Source: Pseudonocardia thermophila
Lineage (GTDB): Bacteria; Actinomycetota; Actinomycetes; Mycobacteriales; Pseudonocardiaceae
Assembly: GCF_900142365.1 (NCBI RefSeq)
Contig: NZ_FRAP01000002.1
Location: 1 to 64,000, forward strand
Length of the DNA stretch: 64,000 nt
Reading direction: 5' to 3'
Both the position numbers and the translations under genes were made by a program. How positions within the stretch are numbered: the stretch's first letter is position 1; each line of letters begins with the position of its first letter. Positions 58,828 through 64,000 of this stretch are shown here, piece after piece. The notes beneath the pieces were generated by a model, which saw only the letters and a program-made list of their open reading frames with translations, was not told where the DNA came from and did not search any database.

Positions 58828-59696
58828 GGCAGTGCCTCCGCCGCGGGGCCGAGGACGTCGCGCACCGCGCCGGTCACGGCGGGTTCGGCCGCGATGCGGG
58901 TGCCGAGCTGCGTCGTGAGCGTCGCCGCGGAGCCGAGCAGCCCGTCGAGGAACCGCACCTGGCGCACGTGGTGGGGCAGCCGGTGCTCCCGGGTGAAGCC
59001 GATGGCTCCGTGGAACTGCAGCGCCCAGTCGCAGGCCAGCAGCGCGGCCCGCCCGGCCAGCGCCTTCGCGGCGGCGGCGAGCACCGAGTCGTCGAGCGGC
59101 GTCCGGGCGGCGACGACGCGGGCGCCCTCCAGGGCGACGCGCACGTCGGCCAGCCGGTGCCGCACGGCCTGGCGGGTGCCGATCGGGCTGCCGAACTGCT
59201 CGCGCAGGCCCACGTACTCGACGGTCAGCTCGGCGATCCGCTCGGCGGCGCCGATCAGCTCCCAGGCCAGCGCGGTGCGCAGCCGGGAGAGCAGCGGCTC
59301 AGCCAGGTCGGGGAGGTCTGCCCGCGGCTCGACGAGCGCGACGGGCAGCTCGCGGGCGAACCCGCCCGCGGGCCGCACCTGCCCGACCTCGGCGCGGCCG
59401 ACCCCGGGGACGTGGACCCGGGTCAGCGTGGGCGGCGGATCGAGCACCACCCCGCGGTCGGCGCAGAGCGGGTACAGCACCGGATCGGCCCCGGCGTCGT
59501 CCACCAGCAGGTCGAGGGCGCCGGTGATCCGCCCGGCGCGGCCCTGCTCGGTGAACCAGAGCGCGATCGCCTCCCGCGGATCCTCGGCGACCAGCTCGCC
59601 GAAGCCCAGCTCGACGAGCTCCCGGCGCAGGTCCGCCAGCTCCTCGTCGGCGAGCAGGCCGCGGGCGGTGTCCCGGACGGCGGCCGCGGCGGTCAC
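58824..59696 (-). CDS. Acyl-CoA dehydrogenase, FadE28-like short subunit
   Basis: 290 residues, shorter than a standalone enzyme (about 380). The N-terminal helical domain is reduced and the C-terminal domain has REQFGSPIGTRQAVRHRLAD and LQFHGAIGFTREHRLPHHVRQV. This layout matches the small subunit of heteromeric acyl-CoA dehydrogenases such as ChsE1-ChsE2 of steroid side-chain degradation. It is adjacent to, and by GTGA overlap coupled with, a FadE29-like gene. The GTG at 59696 is preferred to a longer frame (to 59795) that lies inside the upstream gene. Confidence 0.93.
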   Translation of the reverse strand: MTAAAAVRDTARGLLADEELADLRRELVELGFGELVAEDPREAIALWFTEQGRAGRITGALDLLVDDAGADPVLYPLCADRGVVLDPPPTLTRVHVPGVGRAEVGQVRPAGGFARELPVALVEPRADLPDLAEPLLSRLRTALAWELIGAAERIAELTVEYVGLREQFGSPIGTRQAVRHRLADVRVALEGARVVAARTPLDDSVLAAAAKALAGRAALLACDWALQFHGAIGFTREHRLPHHVRQVRFLDGLLGSAATLTTQLGTRIAAEPAVTGAVRDVLGPAAEALP

Positions 59697-60802
59697 GCCG
59701 ACCCCCTCGGCAGTCCGAGGACCCGATCGGCGACCAGGTCCCGCTGGATCTCGGCGGCGCCGCCGAACACGCTGGTGGAGCGGGCGTGGAACCACTCAGC
59801 GGCGTGGTGCCCGGCGGGATCGGTGAGGATCGGGTCGCCGGCGGACAGGCGCGCGTCGAGAGCGCTCCTCTCGGCGGTGGACAGCACCAGCTTGGTGACC
59901 GACGACGCCGGCCCGAGCGGGTGGCCGGCGGCGGTGGTGAGCAGCGCCTCCAGGGAGAGGGCGCGCAGGGCCAGCGCGTCGAGGAACGCGGTGCCGAGCG
60001 CTGCGGGCCGGGCGCCCTCGCGCGCCGCCGTGGACAGGGTGGCGAGCAGGTGGGCTTGGCGCTGCCACGCCCAGGTGCTGCGCTCGAACTGCAGCAGGTG
60101 CATCGCGACCGCCCACCCCTGGCCGACCCCGCCGACGACGTGCTCGGCCGGCACCGCGACGTCGTCGAGGTACAGCTCGGCCAGCTCGTCGGTGCCGTCG
60201 GCCATCGCGATCGGGCGGGTCGACAGCCCGGGTGAGGTCATGTCGATCCACAGCATCGTCAGGCCGCGGTGGCGAGACGCGCGGTCACCGGTGCGTGCGA
60301 GCAGCAGGCACCAGTCGGCGACCGCGCCGTTGCCGATCCAGGTCTTCTGCCCGGTGACCCGGAACCCGTCCCTGTCGGGCACCGCCCGGGTGGTGAGCGA
60401 GCCGAGGTCGCTGCCCGAACCCGGCTCGGAGAAGCCCTGGCACATGAGCAGATCACCGCGCAGGATCGCCGGCAGGTGGCGGCGGGCCAAGTGCGGGGCG
60501 AAGTCGAACAGCGTCGGCACGATGATCTCGGCGAACTCGAACCCGCGCGGCAGGTCGTACCCGGCGGCGAGGATCTCGTCGTAGAGCACGCCGCGCAGCA
60601 GCGCGCTGCCGCCGCTGCCGCCGCTGTCGGCCGGCCAGCCGGCGCGGGTGAACCCGGCGTCGTAGAGGCGGCGGTGGAACGGCCGCAGCCGCTCCACGTG
60701 CTCGGCGAGCACGGTGAACGGGCGGGCGCGGAACGGTTCCAGCTCGTCGGCGTGGCCGGCCAGCCACGCGGTGACGGACTCCCGGAAGGCGGCGGGGTTC
60801 AT
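59693..60802 (-). CDS. Acyl-CoA dehydrogenase, FadE29-like large subunit
   Basis: 369 residues. Landmarks: CQGFSEPGSGSDLGSL, GQKTWIGNGAV, and the end FGGAAEIQRDLVADRVLGLP. This is the partner type of the FadE28-like protein that follows; together they should form an alpha2beta2 enzyme with FAD bound at the interface. The ATG at 60802 overlaps the hydratase stop (ATGA). A longer open frame to 61597 lies inside the hydratase gene and is not used. Confidence 0.94.
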   Translation of the reverse strand: MNPAAFRESVTAWLAGHADELEPFRARPFTVLAEHVERLRPFHRRLYDAGFTRAGWPADSGGSGGSALLRGVLYDEILAAGYDLPRGFEFAEIIVPTLFDFAPHLARRHLPAILRGDLLMCQGFSEPGSGSDLGSLTTRAVPDRDGFRVTGQKTWIGNGAVADWCLLLARTGDRASRHRGLTMLWIDMTSPGLSTRPIAMADGTDELAELYLDDVAVPAEHVVGGVGQGWAVAMHLLQFERSTWAWQRQAHLLATLSTAAREGARPAALGTAFLDALALRALSLEALLTTAAGHPLGPASSVTKLVLSTAERSALDARLSAGDPILTDPAGHHAAEWFHARSTSVFGGAAEIQRDLVADRVLGLPRGSA

Positions 60803-61581
60803 CGTGACCGGCCGGCCTTCTCGGCGAAGCGGGCGATGGTCGCGGCGACGTCCGGTTCGCTGAACGAGTGGCTCTCCGCGGCGAAGGCGAAGTCCATGAC
60901 GGCGGCGACGGCGTTGCCCAGGTGGATGTTGAGCGCCCGCTTGGTGTCCCGCACCGCCTGGCGGGGCTGTGCGGCGATCTCGGCGGCGAGCGCGTGCGCC
61001 TCGGCGAGCAGCTCTGCGGCGGGCACGACGCGGTTGGCCAGCCCCAGCTCGACCGCTCGCGCGGCCGGGATCCGCCGCCCGGTCAGCAGGTACTCCTTGG
61101 CGGTGAGCAGGCTGGTCATCAGCGGCCACGCGAGCACGCCGCCGTCCGCGGCGACCAGCCCCACGCTGACGTGCGGATCGGACACGTGGGCGGTGTCGGC
61201 GACCAGCACGACGTCGGAGAACAGGGCGAGGCTGAACCCGAGCCCGACCGCGGGCCCGTTGACCGCTGCGACGACCGGGATCGGGAACTCGACCATCGCG
61301 CGCACGATCGCGCGGGCCTCCGCGACGACCTGCTCCCGGTAGCCGGGGTCGTCGACCGCGGCCTGGCTCATGTCCATGTCGCCACCCGCGCAGAAGCCGC
61401 GGCCCGCGCCGGTCAGCACGACCGAGCGCACCCCGGGCGTGCGTTCCAGGGCCGGCCACACCGCGACCAGCTCCTGGTGCATCCGCGGGGAAACGGCGTT
61501 GAGCCGGTCCGGGCGGTTCAGCGTGAGCGTGGCGACGCCGTCGGCGCCGACCTCGATCGTGAGGTCCTCGAACTGCTGCAC
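60799..61581 (-). CDS. Enoyl-CoA hydratase/isomerase family protein
   Basis: 260 residues, crotonase fold. Oxyanion segments FCAGGDMDMSQ and NGPAVGLGFSLA; second region SVGLVAADGGVLAWPL, where the usual catalytic glutamate is replaced by aspartate/alanine context (isomerase-like). It hydrates or isomerises an enoyl-CoA. It lies 19 nt after the thiolase gene and overlaps the dehydrogenase start. Confidence 0.94.
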   Translation of the reverse strand: MQQFEDLTIEVGADGVATLTLNRPDRLNAVSPRMHQELVAVWPALERTPGVRSVVLTGAGRGFCAGGDMDMSQAAVDDPGYREQVVAEARAIVRAMVEFPIPVVAAVNGPAVGLGFSLALFSDVVLVADTAHVSDPHVSVGLVAADGGVLAWPLMTSLLTAKEYLLTGRRIPAARAVELGLANRVVPAAELLAEAHALAAEIAAQPRQAVRDTKRALNIHLGNAVAAVMDFAFAAESHSFSEPDVAATIARFAEKAGRSR

Positions 61582-61600
61582 GGTTGGTCTCCTGCACTGC

Positions 61601-62779
61601 TCAGGCGAGTGCTTCGACGACGGTGGCGTTGGCCATCCCGCCGCCCTCGCACATGGACTGCAGCCCCCAGCGGATCCCGTTGGCCCGCATGTGGTGGACG
61701 AGCGTGGTCATCAGCCGGGCGCCGGACGCGCCGAGCGGGTGGCCCAGCGCGATCGCCCCGCCCAGCGGGTTGGTGAGCTTCGGATCGGCCCCGGTCTCGG
61801 CGAGCCACCCGAGCGGCACGGACGCGAACGCCTCGTTGATCTCGAACGCGCCGATGTCGGTGAGCGTGAGCCCGGCCCGGCGCAGCACGGCCGCGGTGGC
61901 CGGGATCGGTCCGGACAGTATGGAGACCGGGTCGACTCCGACGGCGGCGAACGCGTGGAAGCGGGCGAGCGGGCGCAGACCGAGCGCCTTCGCCCGCTCC
62001 GACGTGGTGATCAGCAGGGCGGCGGCGCCGTCGGAGATCTGCGAGGAGTTGCCGGCGGTGATCCGCCCGTCCTCCCGGAACACCGGCCGCAGCCGGGCCA
62101 GCGCCTCCGCGGAGGTGTCCGGGCGGACGCCCTCGTCGCGGTCGACGACGACCGGTCCCTCCGGGGTCGGCACGGTCACCGGGGCGATCTCGTCGGCGAA
62201 CGCGCCGGCGGCGCGGGCCGCGGTGGCGCGCTGGTGCGAGGCCAGCGCGTACTCGTCGAGCTGCTGGCGGCTCAGGCCCCACCGGTCGGCCAGGATCTCC
62301 GCGGCGATGCCCTGCTGGAACTCGCCCTCCGCGCCGAGCACGTCGGGGTAGCGGGCGCGCAGCCGCGGCCCGTACGGTCGGCCGGGTCCGTTGCGGCGCG
62401 TCGAGCCCATCGGGACCCGGCTCATCGACTCCACCCCGCCGGCCACGACGACGTCCGCCTGGCCCGCGATCACGGCCGCGGCGGCGAAGTGCAGGGCCTG
62501 CTGGGAGGAGCCGCAGGCGCGGTCCACCGTGGTGCCGGGGACGGTCTCGGGCCAGCCGGCTGCGAGCGCGGAGAGCCGCCCGACGTTGCTCGCCTGCTCA
62601 CCGGTCTGGGTGACGCAGCCCCACACGACGTCCTCGACGACGCCGGGATCGATGCCCGTGCGCGTGGCCAGGGCGTCGAGGACGGCCGCGGACAGATCGA
62701 CCGGGTGCACACCGGACAGTCCGCCGCCGCGTCTGCCGACCGGGGTCCGCACCGCGCCGGCGATCACCGCATCCCGCAT
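61601..62779 (-). CDS. Thiolase (acetyl-CoA acyltransferase)
   Basis: 392 residues. The nucleophile is C89 (DRACGSSQQ), the catalytic histidine H347 (GHPLGASG) and the second cysteine C377 (SMCEGGGMAN). It is a full, degradative-type thiolase that splits a 3-ketoacyl-CoA into acetyl-CoA (or propionyl-CoA) and a shortened acyl-CoA. It lies 9 nt after the hydratase gene. With the SDR, hydratase and dehydrogenase genes around it, one complete beta-oxidation round is encoded here. Confidence 0.96.
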   Translation of the reverse strand: MRDAVIAGAVRTPVGRRGGGLSGVHPVDLSAAVLDALATRTGIDPGVVEDVVWGCVTQTGEQASNVGRLSALAAGWPETVPGTTVDRACGSSQQALHFAAAAVIAGQADVVVAGGVESMSRVPMGSTRRNGPGRPYGPRLRARYPDVLGAEGEFQQGIAAEILADRWGLSRQQLDEYALASHQRATAARAAGAFADEIAPVTVPTPEGPVVVDRDEGVRPDTSAEALARLRPVFREDGRITAGNSSQISDGAAALLITTSERAKALGLRPLARFHAFAAVGVDPVSILSGPIPATAAVLRRAGLTLTDIGAFEINEAFASVPLGWLAETGADPKLTNPLGGAIALGHPLGASGARLMTTLVHHMRANGIRWGLQSMCEGGGMANATVVEALA

Positions 62780-62788
62780 GTCTGCTCC

Positions 62789-63553
62789 TCAGGTTCCGGT
62801 CCACTCGGGGGCTCGCTTCTCCGCGAAGGCGCGGGCGCCTTCGCGGGCGTCGGCGGAGGTGGCTACGGGCTCGCTCCACTCCCGCTGGTGGGCGAACTGC
62901 TCGTCCTGCGGCCAATCGGCGGACCGGCGCACGATCTGCTTGGACGCCCGCAGCGCGAGCGGGCCGTTCCCGGCGATCTCGGTCGCCAGCGCCAGCGCGG
63001 CGTCGAGCGCCGTTCCGGGCTCGACGAGCCGCGTGACCAGCCCGTACCGGTGCGCCCACGCGGCGTCGACGGTGGCGCCGGTCAGGATCAGCTCCATCGC
63101 CGCGTGGTGCGGGATCCGCCGCGGCAACCGCATCAGCGCCCCACCGGACGCGATCAGCCCGCGGCGCACCTCCGGCAGACCGAACCGGGCGTCTCGCGCG
63201 GCGACGAGCACGTCGGCGCAGAGCGCGATCTCGAACCCGCCGGCCAGCGCGTACCCCTCGATCGCGGCGACCAGCGGAGTGTCGGGCGGCCTGGCGACGA
63301 TCCCGGCGAAGCCCTTGCCGGGCACGACCGGCCGCTCCCCGCGGGCGAACGCCCTGAGGTCCATGCCCGCCGAGAAGTGCCCACCCGCGCCGGTGATCAC
63401 GCCGGCCCGCAGGTCGTCCCGGGCGTCCAGCTCGTCCATGGCGCGGGAGAGCGCCTCGGCCATGCGCAGATCGATCGCGTTGCGGACAGCCGGGCGGTTG
63501 AGCGTGACCACGAGGACCGGACCGGCTTCGCGCACCAGCACGGGCTCGGTCAT
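62789..63553 (-). CDS. Enoyl-CoA hydratase/isomerase family protein
   Basis: 254 residues, crotonase fold. Segments: HFSAGMDLRAFARGE and EGYALAGGFEIALCAD; second region FGLPEVRRGLIASGGALMRLP contains the conserved glutamate. This is the canonical hydratase of the operon. The ATG at 63553 overlaps the SDR stop (ATGA); the longer frame to 63592 is rejected. Confidence 0.95.
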   Translation of the reverse strand: MTEPVLVREAGPVLVVTLNRPAVRNAIDLRMAEALSRAMDELDARDDLRAGVITGAGGHFSAGMDLRAFARGERPVVPGKGFAGIVARPPDTPLVAAIEGYALAGGFEIALCADVLVAARDARFGLPEVRRGLIASGGALMRLPRRIPHHAAMELILTGATVDAAWAHRYGLVTRLVEPGTALDAALALATEIAGNGPLALRASKQIVRRSADWPQDEQFAHQREWSEPVATSADAREGARAFAEKRAPEWTGT

Positions 63554-64000
63554 CGGGGCGCCATCCGGATCGCGCCGTCGAGTCGGATGCACTCGCCGTT
63601 CAGGTACGGGTTCTCGAGGATGTGCTGGGCGAGCGCGCCGTACTCCGCGGGCCGGCCCATCCGCTTCGGGTACGGCACCGCCGACTCCAGCGCTTCCTGG
63701 ATGTCCGGCCGCAGCACCGTGCGGACCAGCGGGGTGTCGAAGATGCCCGGCACGATCGTGCAGACCCGCACCGCTGAGCTGGCAAGATCGCGCGCAGCGG
63801 TGATCGTCATCCCGACGACGGCCGCCTTGGCCGCGGAGTAGGCGATCTGCCCGATCTGCCCCTCGTACGCGGCGACCGACGCGGTGAGCACGACCGCGCC
63901 GCGCTCCTCGCCCTCGGGAGCGGGGTGCTTGACCATCTCGGCCGGGCCCAGCCGCAGCGCGTTGTAGCTGCCGACGACGTTGAGCCGTACGACCTCCTCG
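63550..64000 (-). CDS. SDR family protein, HSD10-like 3-hydroxyacyl-CoA dehydrogenase (partial)
   Basis: The C-terminal 149 codons are visible; the 5' end lies beyond the window. The catalytic tetrad is partly seen: S in VVLTASVAAYEG and YSAAK (YxxxK). SYNALRLGPAEMV and the end LNGECIRLDGAIRMAPR match 17beta-HSD10/3-hydroxyacyl-CoA dehydrogenase type II. It should oxidise the 3-hydroxyacyl-CoA to the 3-keto form for the thiolase. Coupled by ATGA to the hydratase gene. Confidence 0.93.
   Translation of the reverse strand, partial: EEVVRLNVVGSYNALRLGPAEMVKHPAPEGEERGAVVLTASVAAYEGQIGQIAYSAAKAAVVGMTITAARDLASSAVRVCTIVPGIFDTPLVRTVLRPDIQEALESAVPYPKRMGRPAEYGALAQHILENPYLNGECIRLDGAIRMAPR

Noticed and set aside
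57292-59826. 844-codon plus-strand open frame opposite the ligase and dehydrogenase genes
   Set aside because: Antisense shadow; the minus-strand genes have complete ANL and dehydrogenase motifs and coupled starts.
1-64000. CRISPR arrays, tRNA/rRNA genes, insertion sequences, prophage or attachment sites
   Set aside because: No regularly spaced direct repeats with unique spacers, no tRNA-like cloverleaf, no transposase, integrase or phage structural genes were seen. The transposase-like HTH at 35474 is part of a regulator.

Overview
The window is very GC-rich DNA. GTG starts are common, genes are tightly packed, and many neighbours overlap by ATGA or GTGA. The enzyme families present (F420-type LLM oxidoreductase, many acyl-CoA dehydrogenases, fused FadE, narGHJI) fit an actinomycete, probably of the Pseudonocardiaceae. 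That assignment rests on style and gene content only. I saw no rRNA, tRNA, CRISPR array, prophage, insertion sequence or origin.

Region A (1-8.3 kb): a minus-strand run of two VOC-fold enzymes, a sugar-type ABC importer (binding lipoprotein, ATPase, permease), an ABM-type monooxygenase, an MDR reductase and an SDR. A divergent LysR gene has a perfect LysR-box palindrome in front of it. The permease is split by an in-frame amber codon. Region B (8.4-16.5 kb): a complete respiratory nitrate reductase operon narGHJI with a divergent narK. Region C (16.5-20.3 kb): a TetR gene with palindromic operators, an M14 carboxypeptidase, a degenerate tandem repeat and a frameshifted MFS exporter. Region D (20.6-28.7 kb): a plus-strand cassette of Zn-alcohol dehydrogenase, MBL hydrolase, SnoaL-like protein, quinone reductase, aldehyde dehydrogenase and FMN reductase. 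A GntR regulator faces it, followed by a MarR protein with two tandem MarR domains. Region E (28.7-33.7 kb): accessory genes (secreted hydrolase, metallophosphoesterase, tyrosine phosphatase, alpha/beta hydrolase), gene remnants and short tandem repeats.

Region F (33.7-64 kb): a large acyl-CoA catabolic island. It holds a TetR regulator with an extra N-terminal HTH, a fused two-domain acyl-CoA dehydrogenase and an alpha-methylacyl-CoA racemase. A branched-chain-type ABC importer follows, with two permeases and one ATPase fused into one chain and the second ATPase 9 kb away. A fully overlapping operon comes next (hydratase, hydrolase, FAD monooxygenase, acyl-CoA ligase, acyl-CoA dehydrogenase). 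Then come a kinase-like protein, an LLM oxidoreductase, SnoaL/SnoaL/NIPSNAP proteins and two LysR genes. The last part is a minus-strand beta-oxidation operon: SDR, hydratase, thiolase, hydratase, a split acyl-CoA dehydrogenase pair, ligase and cupin. Recurring AT-rich motifs in its intergenic regions suggest one regulon. The logic is uptake of a carboxylic acid, CoA activation, stereochemical correction of a 2-methyl branch, dehydrogenation, hydration, thiolysis, and one flavin-dependent oxygenation. The substrate cannot be read from the sequence; a branched or alicyclic (terpenoid- or steroid-side-chain-like) acid fits best.

Decay is visible in several places: one nonsense mutation, one frameshifted transporter, a class II aldolase fragment, and an unrecognised gene broken by a stop and two frame changes.
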